Below the pieces are notes generated by a model. It was not told the DNA's origin. It saw only the letters and a program-made list of their open reading frames with translations, and ran no database searches. A stretch of DNA of 64,000 nt, from the NCBI RefSeq assembly GCF_037042905.1, contig NC_087252.1, positions 27,387,994 to 27,451,993 of the forward strand. The letters run 5' to 3'. Below, one piece after another: positions 9,517 through 20,325 of the stretch (position 1 is the first letter of the stretch; every line of letters begins with the position of its first letter). The position numbers and the translations under genes were made by a program. Source of the DNA: Lytechinus pictus. Taxonomy: Eukaryota > Echinodermata > Echinoidea > Temnopleuroida > Toxopneustidae.

Positions 9517-12500
9517 CATATTTCTGGGTATACTCTTAATTCATTTTCATGTGACCGCTTATATATACATATATTTTTGTGTGTAATGATTTCAAATCTT
9601 ATATGTACTTGGGTGGTTGAGCTCTGCTCTACTCTTCCAATGATATGTTTTTGCTGACCAAGATGGGTCTTGTTATTTTTGTACATGTACTTTACATTGA
9701 TATTGACTGCACATTTGCACCACAGACACGCATGAACACACATTCAATCACTAGCAAACGCACCTACACCACAAGCACCATTGCAGTTGACCCCTTACTT
9801 AGGTACTTTACATTTTATCAATTTTGATGGAGTCCCTCTCTTTTATTCTTGATAATTACATAGAAAATTCACATGACAGCAAATACTATACACCTCAAGA
9901 ATTTAATAACATGTCTGATAGTAATCCCGATCATATTTCCCTTTTACATGCAAATTTAAGAAGTCTCAATAGAAACTTCGAGTATTTTGAAAATCTCTTA
10001 CACACATTAAATAATTTCAAATTTTCTGTTATTGGTATTAGCGAGACATGGTTGCATGATAATTCCCCAGATTTGTTTAATTTACCAAATTATAAGTTGA
10101 TAAGGGCAGACCGCAAAGGAAAAAGAGGCGGAGGCGTGGCCTTCTATATTATTGATAAACTGAAATTTAAGATCCGTTCCGATGTGAAACTTTTACATGC
10201 AGAGTCTTTGTTCATTGAAATTGAAAACACAGGATTTAAAAATATCATCATAGGTTTGATTTATAGACCACCAGGCTCTAATTTTGATTTGTTTTATGAG
10301 GAACTAGAGCAATATTTATATGCAATAGGAAATGAAAATAAACATACTTTTATTCTTAGTGATTTTAATATCAATTTCCTACCCTCAGTCGACAATAATC
10401 ACTCAATCAATTTTATGAAACTAATGTTCTCATTCGGCTTCCATTCATTCATCAATAAATCCACTAGAATCAACCCAAATTCATCTACTCAAATTGACAA
10501 TATTTTTTCCAACGTACATAGCAACATGAATAACAAAATGATAGGAGGAATTTTATGCTCTGAAGTTTCAGACCACCTACCAATATTTTTAACTTGTGAA
10601 TTGAAATTACCGTGCCCCAAATCATTTAACCAACGCTCATATCGAAAAGAATCTAAACGTAATATTGAATTAATGAAGCAAGACTTATTACTTGAGGGGT
10701 GGGAGGATGTATATAATGAAACTGACGCAAACACATCGTATAATCTCCTAAATAATAAATTACAACATTATTATGAAAAGAATATTCCCATAGGAAAGGT
10801 AAAAAATAATCGAAAAACTCCCAAACAACCCTGGATAACAAAAGGTTTATTAAAATCGATACAGACACGTAATTGCCTTTACAAGTCACATTTACGCAAT
10901 CCTACTGAAGCCAATTTAAAAAAATACAAAGTATATCGCAACAAGTTAACAAAATTAATTCGTTTATCACGTAAAATGTATTATACTAATAGAATAAAAG
11001 ATGCCAGTTCAAATACTTATACTACCTGGAAAATCATCAAAGAAGTAATGGGAACAAATGCAGATCCCCCACCTACCGATAATATCACTTTAAATGGTTC
11101 GAAAGTTGACTCTTCCCTTCATGCAAACTCATTCAATTCATTTTTCACAAATATCGGACCCGAACTTGCAAGCAAGATCAATAGCCAAAATGCGCATTTC
11201 ACGGATTATCTCCCCGAACCTAATCCACATTCATTTTTCTTGAACCCTACGAACCCCACAGAAATTCTCAACATTACAAGGTCTCTTAATAGCTCAAAAT
11301 CTCATGGGCATGATAAAATTAGTATGTCTCTTTTAAAAGAAATAATTCACCCGCTTGCAAACCCTCTTAGTCATGTTTTTAATAAATCTCTATCACAAGG
11401 TATATTTCCTGACTTATTCAAAATCGCCAAAATCAATCCAATTTTTAAAAAAGACAATCCTCATGAAATAAGCAATTATCGCCCTATATCTCTACTCCCT
11501 AGTATATCCAAAATCCTTGAGAAAATAGTATATAATAGACTTTATGAATTTATCAACAATCACAATTTATTAATTTCTAATCAATATGGCTTCAGAGAAA
11601 ATTATTCAACAAACTTGGCTTTAATTCAAATTTACGATAAAATAACAAACGCCATAGCTAACAAAGAGCATGTCATTGGTATATTTTGTGACCTCAGTAA
11701 GGCGTTCGATACACTTAATCATAATATTTTACTTTCAAAACTTAATTATTATGGTATACGAGGTCAATCACTCCTTTGGTTTAAAGATTATTTAATGAAT
11801 CGAAAACAATATGTCACATTTAATGGCAACGATTCTAGTTCACTTTCAGTTCAATGTGGTGTCCCTCAAGGCTCCATTCTAGGCCCGCTTTTATTTTTAT
11901 TATATGTCAATGATATTATCAACACATCTTCCATTTTATCATTTGTATTATTTGCTGACGACACAAATATATTTTTTTCTCATAAAAATATAACTTCCCT
12001 AAACAACATATTAAATCTTGAATTGATTAAAGTTTCACATTGGTTTAAAGCAAACGAACTATCCTTGAACTCAAAAAAGACCCACTTCATCCATTTTAAA
12101 CATTCTCATATTACAGATACTCCAATTCACTTACAGATTGACGGTACACCATTAGAGCGGAAGACTCACTCTAGATTTTTAGGCGTCATCATAGATCAAG
12201 CTTTGTCTTGGAATGAACATCTGCACCATATCATTATATGTATCTCGAGAAATATTGGAATAATTTCCAAGTTGAAATTTATTTTACCTCATAAAACTTT
12301 ACTTCTATTGTATAATTCGTTAATACTCCCGTATATAACATATTGTAACGTTGTTTGGGCTAATTGTGGTTCCACAAAACTTACTTCTATTTCTAAATTA
12401 CAAAAAAGAGCAATTCGCATTTGTACAGGATCGCATTATTTGGCTCACACCGATCCTTTATTTTTTAAACAAAAGACATTAAAAATTGCCGACTTATATA

Positions 12501-13170
12501 CTATTCAAATAGCTATAATTATGTTTAAATATATTAACAATCTGCTCCCTTCGTCTTTTGATAACATGTTTAAATTTAATAGTTCTGTCCATACTTACCC
12601 AACACGCATATCCGGAAACTTTCATCTCTCTAACCCCAGACTGTTAATTGCCTCTAAATCAATTCGACATCATGGTCCAGACATTTGGAATGATCTTCCA
12701 AACAATATTAAAACTTGTTCAACCATATACTCATTAAAAGCCACTCTAAAGAAAACTATCATTCAATCTTATCAACCCCTCGCTCCAAATTAAAACATTT
12801 ACTCAAATATCAACATTCGCTATTTAACATTCTGATTTTACTCAACTGCTATACAGCACCTGCACCTGCAATGCACCCACTTGACCAGTAAATATCAATC
12901 TAAGTCACGAATCTTTTTATGAGGCCGCCATCCATTCAAGCCTAACCGCTCACGATGGTGGTCTCCTGCGTTCATTTATTACATTATATATATATGTTTA
13001 CATTTATAAAAGATTAATTTATACTCACACTCTTATTTGTATTTATCATGTAATATGACTACATTGTTTATATTGTGAATTATTTCGTATATTGTAATTG
13101 TAAATATTTTTGTATTGTGTTTTTGAACGCAGAAATAAATGCAAGCAAACAAACAAAGCAAACAAACAAA
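9517..13170 (+). mobile_element. Apparently full-length jockey/CR1-group non-LTR retrotransposon
   Basis: The element has a 5' UTR of about 310 bp (9517-9826), one long uninterrupted ORF and a ~350 bp 3' UTR. An AATAAA signal at about 13132 is followed by a CAAA-type microsatellite tail (GCAAACAAACAAA to about 13170). It inserted at the end of repeat copy C. No separate ORF1 is present; some CR1/jockey-group elements lack one, or this copy is 5'-truncated just before ORF2. Confidence 0.8.
9827..12793 (+). CDS. Retrotransposon polyprotein: AP-endonuclease + reverse transcriptase
   Basis: A 988-residue single frame without stops. An AP-like endonuclease fills about 35-260, with the motifs HANLRSL, SETWLH, GGGVAFYI, YRPPGSN, SDFNIN, STQIDNIFS and SDHLPIF. 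These include the Asn, Glu, Tyr, Asp and His positions of the APE fold. The reverse transcriptase occupies about 500-770, with YRPISLLPS, GFRENYST, CDLSKAFDTLNH, VPQGSILGPLLF and the catalytic FADD (about 709-712). The C-terminal thumb/tail includes RFLGVIIDQALSWNEH and LPYITYCNVVWANCG. The endonuclease nicks target DNA and the RT primes on it. The ATG at 9827 follows a TTG in the same frame and is the first ATG. Motif set and length match jockey/CR1-group ORF2. All catalytic motifs look intact, so it may be recently active. Confidence 0.9.
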   Translation: MESLSFILDNYIENSHDSKYYTPQEFNNMSDSNPDHISLLHANLRSLNRNFEYFENLLHTLNNFKFSVIGISETWLHDNSPDLFNLPNYKLIRADRKGKRGGGVAFYIIDKLKFKIRSDVKLLHAESLFIEIENTGFKNIIIGLIYRPPGSNFDLFYEELEQYLYAIGNENKHTFILSDFNINFLPSVDNNHSINFMKLMFSFGFHSFINKSTRINPNSSTQIDNIFSNVHSNMNNKMIGGILCSEVSDHLPIFLTCELKLPCPKSFNQRSYRKESKRNIELMKQDLLLEGWEDVYNETDANTSYNLLNNKLQHYYEKNIPIGKVKNNRKTPKQPWITKGLLKSIQTRNCLYKSHLRNPTEANLKKYKVYRNKLTKLIRLSRKMYYTNRIKDASSNTYTTWKIIKEVMGTNADPPPTDNITLNGSKVDSSLHANSFNSFFTNIGPELASKINSQNAHFTDYLPEPNPHSFFLNPTNPTEILNITRSLNSSKSHGHDKISMSLLKEIIHPLANPLSHVFNKSLSQGIFPDLFKIAKINPIFKKDNPHEISNYRPISLLPSISKILEKIVYNRLYEFINNHNLLISNQYGFRENYSTNLALIQIYDKITNAIANKEHVIGIFCDLSKAFDTLNHNILLSKLNYYGIRGQSLLWFKDYLMNRKQYVTFNGNDSSSLSVQCGVPQGSILGPLLFLLYVNDIINTSSILSFVLFADDTNIFFSHKNITSLNNILNLELIKVSHWFKANELSLNSKKTHFIHFKHSHITDTPIHLQIDGTPLERKTHSRFLGVIIDQALSWNEHLHHIIICISRNIGIISKLKFILPHKTLLLLYNSLILPYITYCNVVWANCGSTKLTSISKLQKRAIRICTGSHYLAHTDPLFFKQKTLKIADLYTIQIAIIMFKYINNLLPSSFDNMFKFNSSVHTYPTRISGNFHLSNPRLLIASKSIRHHGPDIWNDLPNNIKTCSTIYSLKATLKKTIIQSYQPLAPN

Positions 13171-13429
13171 TGTAGCTTAAAATTATCTTTTTTATCTTAA
13201 AAAAGCTAATACTTCGTATACTATTTATTTGTTATTTATTCACAGTGTTCTTATGTAGTAAACAAACAAACAAAATATGCCATACAAATTAAAACCAATT
13301 ACGACAATGCATAAAAACTACAAAATCAAAACAGATAATATTTAACACATACTTAATCGAATATTCCTTTGTTTAAAGAAAATCCTTTGTTTGAAGAAAA
13401 AAATTATTGAATATCTATGATGTTCACAA

Positions 13430-13530
13430 AATTGTGTAAGTTTTAATGTATTTTAATGTGTTTTTTTATGCTATTGCACCTGTATTTTTATCAGATTGTG
13501 GAAAATAAATAAATCTAAATCTAAATATTA
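13430..13530 (+). mobile_element. 3' end of a second non-LTR element
   Basis: GCACCTGTATTTTTATCAGA followed by AATAAATAAATCTAAATCTAAAT looks like the 3' UTR plus AAATCT-type tail of another jockey-like element. No coding part remains; 13171-13429 is AT-rich and otherwise featureless. Confidence 0.4.
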
Positions 13531-13565
13531 AGATAGGTTTTTATAATAGATTTCGATGTTCTTAC

Positions 13566-13623
13566 CACACGTGGTAGCCATAACAGAGATAGCTAGGAGA
13601 GAAATAATGCACGTCAACTTCAT
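13566..13623 (-). CDS. Orphan first coding exon encoding a signal peptide
   Basis: On the minus strand an ATG at 13623 opens a 19-codon frame, MKLTCIISLLAISVMATTC, that has the basic-hydrophobic layout of a secretory signal peptide. It ends at the splice donor G|GTAAGAAC (GT at 13565-13564), leaving phase 1. The upstream sequence (13624-13740) has no ATG close by and could be the 5' UTR. The remaining exons should lie at lower coordinates, but 1-13.5 kb is almost entirely repeats and I found no partner exon. The gene may continue beyond the window or have been broken by the insertions. The mature product is unknown. Confidence 0.45.
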
Positions 13624-13739
13624 GATGACACTCTGATGCAAAGGATAGGCGTCAAGATTGATGATTTTCGATCTAGCCAATTTACTGCTTTGGTCCTCTG
13701 AATACATATTGTAACAAACACGGCATACAAATAGTCTGT

Positions 13740-14599
13740 CCCTCCCTATACCCCCTCCCTGTTTTTTTTTTCTCTCTCTCCCTCTTCTTCACCCCGCCCT
13801 CCCCCCCCCCCCTCTATTCTTTTCTCTTCCTCTTTCACTCGCTTCCTGTAATTTATGAAAGTACACTCACATCTGTCAAGATATTCACCCAAGTAATATT
13901 TCCTAATTAACAATAGGCCTATGTCACAAACAAAGCGAATGCTCATACTGTACTCTGGGTTTATGATGTTTCGCTCTAACCATGACGAGACAAAACGTGC
14001 AAATCTTGGGAATGTTCGATTTGCGTAGACCCGACCGAAACGCTCGAAAGTACTCCGAGGGTTGAAAGAACTTGATTTATCTACAGCGTTTTTTATGTGA
14101 ATTTTATGACACGCGCTATACATGTATACGACTAAATTACTATATTTTATCATTATTATCATTTCGGTGATATAAAGCACGGCTTAAGCTTTAGAACAAA
14201 AGGACTATACTCTTACAAAAGTGCAGCGGAAGGCGTGTTTTTCCTGTCATAATTTGATTCTTTGTGAAAAAAATAAAGTTTGGCAAAATTCTGCTGATGA
14301 TATCTAGCGCCCTCTCTCGGTGAATTTTATTCTTTTTTGTATATCGCAAAGAAAAAAATATCAACGCCAGTTTAGTTCTGTTTTGTTCAGGGTCCAATAC
14401 GTTATGACAGAAACCCCTTTTCACAGAAATTCAACTCGGACATTAAACTTTGTATATGCAAATATGAGACTCCAGGGCCCGCAGCACAAGGCTTTTAACA
14501 CCAATTGTCGTGGGTATTTTTTTTTACGATTGATTGCATTGACTACAATGTCATATGTGAAAAAACATGATTGTGTTACGGAACTCAGATAATAATATG
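13740..14599. other. Polypyrimidine tract and unassigned sequence
   Basis: 13740-13860 is a C/T-rich simple sequence including a run of about 14 C. Beyond it (13860-14599) there is no recognisable exon or repeat. TATGACAGAAA near 14402 and the inverted TTTTCCTGTCATAA near 14240 hint at a weak palindrome of about 180 bp. Confidence 0.4.
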
Positions 14600-14860
14600 A
14601 TAGTAATATGGATCATTTATATAGCGCTAAACAATATCATTATCATAATTATTATTACCCCGGCTGTACTCGAGCCGTCATACAGGCGCTCAAGCATTCG
14701 AGGAATTACCCCCATTTACCCCCATATCGGGTACCCATTCATCTGTGTACCTCGCCTGGGTTGAGTACAGCACAATGTGGGTAAGTTTCTTGCTGAAGAA
14801 AAGCACGCCATGGTAGAGAATCTAACCCACGTCCCTCAGATTAAAAGACGAGAGATAGTT
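14600..14860. repeat. SINE-like dispersed repeat (TTTATATAGCGC type)
   Basis: It begins with GGATCATTTATATAGCGCTA and contains GGGTACCCATTCATCTGTG, CCTCGCCTGGGTTGAGTACAG, CACAATGTGGGTAAG and GAAAAGCACGCCATGG, then AGAATCTAACCCACGTCCCTC. The last part resembles a decayed tRNA T-arm (GGTTCGAACCC on the other strand). I recognise this wording as a common dispersed repeat of echinoids and other deuterostomes. Confidence 0.6.
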
Positions 14861-14879
14861 TAGCGTACAAAATTTTATA

Positions 14880-15700
14880 TTTGGCATTTGATCTGGCCCC
14901 CTTCAACATCACATCCCCCCCCCCCCCCTCTTAAGAAAAAATGTTAATACTAAAGGGGGACTCGGAACATCTATGGTGAGCGTCGGATTCTCTTTCAAAT
15001 CTAGGCTTAACATATTTATATATAAAAAAAGAACGAAAATCGAATTTGACTCACTCATGACAAGAAAATATTGGGTCTGTAAATTTGAAAATTGCCGCAG
15101 TCGCGAGATCTCAAATAATATTGGAATTACTTGGACTGATAGAGAGGGGAATATACCATGAAAACACAGAATCAAATTGTAAAATAAAAATGTCAGACTT
15201 GTACATTAGGTACTTAGTCATTTACCGTGTTTACAAGCTGCATCTGCGCGGCGGTCTCACATGCCTAAAATATTTCCCATAGCCTCGACATGTGTTAAAG
15301 TGGCACTTTTGAAAAAATCATAAAAAATAAGTATGAAATTCGAGGGTTGAATGTTTACTACCAGTTAATAGGATTTATGTCTGTCATTCCATAATTGACC
15401 AGAAAAGGGTACCTCGACCGGCTCATTTTTAAAAATATATCTGCATCTATGAAGACTACACCTGACAGGATCAAATTCATCACTTGAGAAAGTAAAATGG
15501 CCCTAATTTTTCCGCCAGTAAAAAAATAGTTCCAAAGTGGTGATATATCTTCTAAATTTGGAAAAAGGAAGTTCAGTAGGTACCCTTCCTAGAATCAGTG
15601 TTGGATTGTTAATCATATTCATTCATTTTTTGTCAATCAGCAATATCAAATTCAAAAATTGAGATTGGGTTGGCTCCAATGAATGTCTTTTGCCTGCCAC
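14880..15700. other. No gene seen; poly-C run at 14917
   Basis: AT-rich sequence with a 14-base C run near 14917-14930. I see no supported exon, RNA or repeat boundary. Confidence 0.4.
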
Positions 15701-15723
15701 TTAAAATTAGGCCCGTGAAACCC

Positions 15724-16021
15724 GGGTTGCGGCCGGTGCAGACCCGAGAGCTGGTGCAGACTCGGCTCGCGGAATATCCGGCAAAACCACAGATCAGTGG
15801 ATTTAATTTACATCATGAAACGCGTGCTAATTGCCGGTGAAGACTCGGCTTCATGTTTACACGGAGAAAAATTGCCGTGTCTGCACCGGCTCGCGGTTCT
15901 GATCCTGCTATTTTGGCGGAACAAAACTGCCGTGTCTGCACCGCGAGCCGGTTCAAGATAATCGCGTTTACACGCATAAAAAAGCGAGTCTGCACCGCTC
16001 TCGTGTGTGCACCGCGAGCCG
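15724..16021. repeat. GC-rich foldback element with GGTGCAGAC motifs
   Basis: A ~300 bp island much richer in GC than its surroundings. The left end (GCGGCCGGTGCAGACCCGAG, then GCTGGTGCAGACTCG) is the inverse of the right end (CGAGTCTGCACCGCTCTCG, then GTGTGTGCACCGCGAG). GTCTGCACCG also occurs twice in the interior (near 15880 and 15931), so the element has subterminal repeats. It looks like a MITE or foldback element and is non-coding. Confidence 0.65.
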
Positions 16022-16420
16022 ATGCAGCGAGTAAATATGGTAATTATCTGTATGGTGGCCATTTATCTCTTTCATGCTCCATAACAATTTCAATACTACT
16101 GTGAAAATAACCACTCAAAACACGCAGCACAAGCCGTTTACTCTATTGTAAAATTAACCATATTGTTTTATATTTTGTTTATATTCATTGTGATTTATAC
16201 GTAATAGGAGATAATGACTTAAACAATTCATAAAAAAATAAGTTACTTTGGCTTTCGGTTTTGTGCCTATGATGGTCATTTCCTGAAACATAAAAGGATA
16301 TTTATGTAATTTCTTCCTGGTTATTATTCGAGTATAAGTCAGAAAAGAAGGCTGTGATCATACTAAGGCCTAGAAGTGTTGCTGCTGTTGTCCGCACAAA
16401 AGTCCAAGTTTTTTTTTCAG

Positions 16421-16544
16421 ACGTGATTCCGGATCTTACTCGGATGAAGGAAGGAAGTTGTTTGAGGTGGCGGGCCAGTTGAGACAGTGACTACTTTGAA
16501 TTCTTTCTCGTTTTGCATATATTTATGTGATTCTGCTGATGCAG
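16421..16544 (+). other. Candidate 5' non-coding exon of the tyrosine-repeat gene
   Basis: A strong acceptor (T-run then CAG at 16418-16420) and a strong donor (GATGCAG|GTAAGG, GT at 16545) bracket 124 bp. All three frames contain a stop, so if it is an exon it is untranslated. It lies 138 bp upstream of the first coding exon. Confidence 0.3.
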
Positions 16545-16682
16545 GTAAGGACATCAACGCATCTGTAGATTCTGTGTCGGGGTAGCTAGCTATCGAGTCG
16601 AGGGAAGCAGGAAAGAGCACTACCATAATAGATCTCTAAGCCATCAAGTTGCCTCCTCAATGTGATAACTTTCCGTTGACAG

Positions 16683-18527
16683 GTGTCATGGCGAGCACTA
16701 TCATACCGACATACTCCGCGTACACGCCGCATGGAGACAACCCAACTCGGGCTCGTAAATTTCCAAAATATGCTACCAAACGGCCTTACGTAACCACGGC
16801 AGTAGACCCAGTTTCCCGATTCGGTAAGTTTTGATGGCGACATGATTAGTTCAACAAATCCCAATTCCCAGCACCACCACAAATACCTGCGTAATTTTAC
16901 AGAACACTTACATGCCAATACCTGTACAAGAAAAATGAAAGGGATGAAAAGCTTCCGTGACAACTGCTGTCGCCCACCCCTCCCCCCCCCCCCCCCGTCC
17001 CCACCACCCACGTGTCAAACATCACTCGTCATAATTCACCAAAAGACCACTCTGGAAGAATTTCAGTAACAAAAACGTTGTTAAAAAAATGATGGAATGA
17101 TCTTGGTATATTTTTCTATTGAAAATGTTTTAATCTATTATTTAAACAGATATTTAATTTTTTTACGGCTATAGATCTAGTGTTCCAGATTCTTTCCGGG
17201 ACACTGGAACGTCGTCCGAAATACTTGATTCACCCATGCAGGGAGCCTTTCATTAACATTTATTTTCCGACAAGTTTTCAGATCTGACAGCTTACATTGA
17301 CTTTGATTGGCTATAAATCACTGTTACTAGATAGGACTTGTCGGATAAAACGCCCGATAAGTCCTTTCATGAAACGTTCCCAATGTCTACTTCTTTTCAA
17401 TTTCATTTCATTGAGCATGTGGAGATTGAATAGTGTTTCGTTTCACTTTGAAGACCTTAATCGTATTTGGCATAAATATTCCAATATCTTTAATAAGCAC
17501 TTCAGGTATTACTTCCAAACTTGGTACATCATTTTTATGTAATTAAAATCCCTTATTTTATATTGTTTTTAAAGCCACGTCGAAAGTCCGTCCCACGACC
17601 TCAGCACCCAGTATACTTTCAACATCATCTGTGACACCACCATCCCGTTTGACTACCAGTCGGCTAACACCAACACCAAAAATACATGTGCCGGTCAACA
17701 CCTCAAAGAAACCGCCGTCCTCAACCTATCCTGTCATAACGATTCCGCCAACCTACCAAAGATCCACAGCAAGACCTACATCACATGATGGCGTACATGA
17801 AGTCAATTCTGTAGCTATTGCACTTGGAATCATCCTGGTACTATCGTATGTTGTCTTCATCTTTGCATACCTCCGTCGTCGGAGACCTAACCGGTTGGGA
17901 CGCAAGAGCAAGGACGCAGAGTTCAAAGAGTCAACGTTCTCTCCATCAGCATCACCACATCCTCCAAAGCTAAAGATCCTTGCAGAGACGAAGACCATCG
18001 GTGTGCCACATGGCAAAGAGGCACATCTTCATCAAGAGCAGCAACCAAACAGACCCCATGTTGAAGAAGGTGGCTACACATCACTGCTGCCTGTGAATCA
18101 GCCAGTAGACGGCGATGGGGGAATCCTCAAGGTGGCCCTTGCTACTCATTGGTCTAATAGGATGGCCGGACAATTGGAGGATACGCCAGACAGTGACGGG
18201 TACGAGATCGTCAAGACTGCCCGTCCTTCTCCTGTGCCCATCGGCAAGGTTCGTCAGACTGGTCAAAGGACGGGAGACGACGGGTACGAGAATACCAAGA
18301 CCACCCGTCCCATCCCCGTGCCTAAACTCAAGGCTCGCCCGGTGAGGAAAGCAGTATACAATGACGGGTACGAAAACACCAAGAGGGCACGGCCCATGCC
18401 GATGCCTCAAGGAAAGGGTCGCCATATGTGGAAAGAGCAAGATGATGATGATTACGAGCTTGTCCAAACAGATAAGGTGAAGCCCAAGCCGAAGCCTATT
18501 TTTAGATGTAAGCATACTTATTTTTGA
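16683..18527 (+). CDS. Single-pass membrane protein with four 28-residue tyrosine/proline repeats
   Basis: Two exons, 16683-16825 (acceptor ACAG|, donor G|GTAAGT) and 17575 onward (acceptor TTTTTAAAG|), join in phase 1 to give GCC. The ATG at 16688 has a strong context (G at -3, G at +4). From it the product is about 362 residues. There is an extracellular Ser/Thr/Pro-rich stalk (1-123), one membrane helix (about 124-145, SVAIALGIILVLSYVVFIF) with RRRR on its C-terminal side, so the tail is cytoplasmic, and a ~215-residue tail. The tail carries GGYTSLL and then four motifs (DGYEIV, DGYENT, DGYENT, DDYELV) whose tyrosines are exactly 28 residues apart, each of the first three followed by an RPxPxP strip. 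YEN is the classical GRB2-SH2 ligand form, so a phosphotyrosine docking role is inferred. No signal peptide is seen from this ATG; missing upstream exons or a signal-anchor type are possible. The frame either stops at 18525-18527 or splices at the donor GTAAGC (18508). Confidence 0.7.
17241..17381. mobile_element. Small MITE in the intron
   Basis: GGGAGCCTTTCATTAACAT at the left end is the inverse of CCTTTCATGAAACGTTCCC at the right end, with TTTTCCGACAAG and CTTGTCGGATAAAA as inner inverted blocks and a central TTGATTGGCTA. It shares the end type (GGGRRCGTTTCAT) with the elements at 24175 and 49076. Confidence 0.6.
18195..18446 (+). repeat. Coding 84 bp tandem repeat (three full units)
   Basis: Three 84 bp units, each starting at GACGGGTACGA, encode the DGYE-repeat of the membrane protein. 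A fourth, partial unit starts at GATGATTACGAGC. The exact length preservation argues that spacing is under constraint or that the duplication is recent. Confidence 0.85.
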
Positions 18528-19260
18528 ACTTGAAACTAGTTATTCATCTTGAATTTAAAGATATGTGTTCGAAACAATTTCGTAATTAACAATAATTCCT
18601 CATGACTTCTTGAGAATATTAGTTATGAACCCCCCCCCCCCCCCTGTAGTTAGAAGTCTCAAGCGCACGCTTCTGATTCTGATCGCAACGGGTTTCAGGT
18701 ATGAATAGAAATAGGATGTTTTTAGATGTCCAGGTGTTTGAGGTAATTGTGATTCATGAAGGTGCATATTTTATAGCTGTCCCCTTTATAAGAGAAAATA
18801 CAATGACAATCAAATTACTTTAAAATTTACACGACATATTTAAAAGGGACAATTTTTATTTCATACAAAAGCATAAGTTATAAACTTTTATTTGTACAAT
18901 ACAATAGACAGATTACCAGAAGAAATGCGGGAAAAGACTGGCAGTTAGAAATAGAAACTTGATTATGATAACTCGTTAGCAAAGCGTTTTTTTTTTCCTA
19001 ATTCAAACTGTATCTTCAGTCTGATAATTACCGCGATTCAAATGCATGTACATCAACCATCGATCCTTGGCGATATTATTATTCCACCAAATGCTACATG
19101 ATCATTTTTTGCACCACGGAAAATAAATAATTATATAAAAAGAAAAAGGTGCTCTAGAGCAGTGAAATAAGGAAGATGAAATTAACATGAATTTTAGTTA
19201 CCATTAGCCTGATTAGAACAATTCACACAAAAAGTTACATTATTGCGTAACAAATATATA
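18528..19260. other. 3' flank of the membrane-protein gene; nothing else recognised
   Basis: AT-rich sequence with a 15-base C run near 18631 followed by TGTAG, which could serve as an acceptor for a further exon (a short frame follows and stops). No feature is firmly supported. Confidence 0.35.
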
Positions 19261-20284
19261 GGCCCGTATTCTGAAGTCCGGTTTAACTTAGACCATAGTC
19301 TAAGCATGGACCTATGAAAAGATGGACGATTAACGCGAGCATTTCTTTGATCCAATGATAGTCACCGTCACCTGGTTATGCGCATCTTAATGAGATCATA
19401 CAGGTGCTGTTACAATAGCAATTACCAACATGACTACCAAGGGTATCTGATTACTCAAAGACGGAACAGTTTCCCCGGTCTTGATTTTTGTTGGCTGATA
19501 CCCTGTTTCAGCATGTGCCTTTCAGTCAACATGCTTCATATATGGAGCAGCAAACTCAAGAAGCAGACGGTTTTTATGATATAAAATATATTATTCGATC
19601 CGCTAACTACCGCTCACACATAACATTGAGAGATACACGATCTATAAATGTTATGTGCCACGTATATCTGGAATATTATGGAGAAACTTGAATTTTAAAT
19701 GGTTAACAATCAATCACAATATTGCCTCTATATCAAAATATGCAGACATTTCCCCAAATAAAACACATGGAACTAAGATTACCACAGGTAAACAAAAACT
19801 GCACATCGATTCTCCATTATTTCATTGATTTGTTATCAACTGCGCATATAATTTGTGAAATATAAATGTCCAATCACGTACTGCTTCAGTCCCTTCTCAC
19901 GGTGACGATCAAAGGACCAAAAAAGACAAGTATGAAGATAATGTTATTCAGATGACAATTACAGTCACCTGTTAGTGAATTCATTATCTAAGCGATGAAT
20001 GTCCATCTATTTATAGGTCCATGGTCTAAGTCTGTGCTAAAATTATGGGGAGCCAAAATTCTAACATTCTGTTTATACATGTATTGTATATTTCTTATGT
20101 TAACTATTTTGTTTCCTTTTGCTTTCATAATGATGAAAAATGCTTCAAAATACTCTAGTTATCATTCCCAGACAGTTTGGGTGTCATATGAGTTAATAAA
20201 TTGGATGTGTACCGTTAGGGATTTGTGCCCCAATTGGCTCTTCATAGTGAAACCACAACTTTAAACCAGTTCAGAAAACGGGCC
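19261..20284. mobile_element. TIR element, GGCCCGTATTCTGAA family (long form)
   Basis: The left end GGCCCGTATTCTGAAGTCCG is inverted at the right end (CAGTTCAGAAAACGGGCC). Inner inverted blocks include CATGGACCTATGAA..GATGGAC and its partner near 20000-20030. It is about 1.02 kb with no transposase frame. A shorter relative with the same ends lies at 43290-43600. Confidence 0.65.
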
Positions 20285-20325
20285 ATATAGTCTTTATGTA
20301 ATAAAGATAATAATGTTTACTTATA

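Noticed and set aside
13746-14180. 144-codon minus-strand frame
   Set aside because: Its C-terminal part is translated polypyrimidine sequence (runs of G, E, R); no domain or splice sites.
18649-18712. Possible downstream exon after the C run at 18631
   Set aside because: Acceptor-like TGTAG but only about 18 codons to a stop, low plausibility; the stop at 18525-18527 is simpler.
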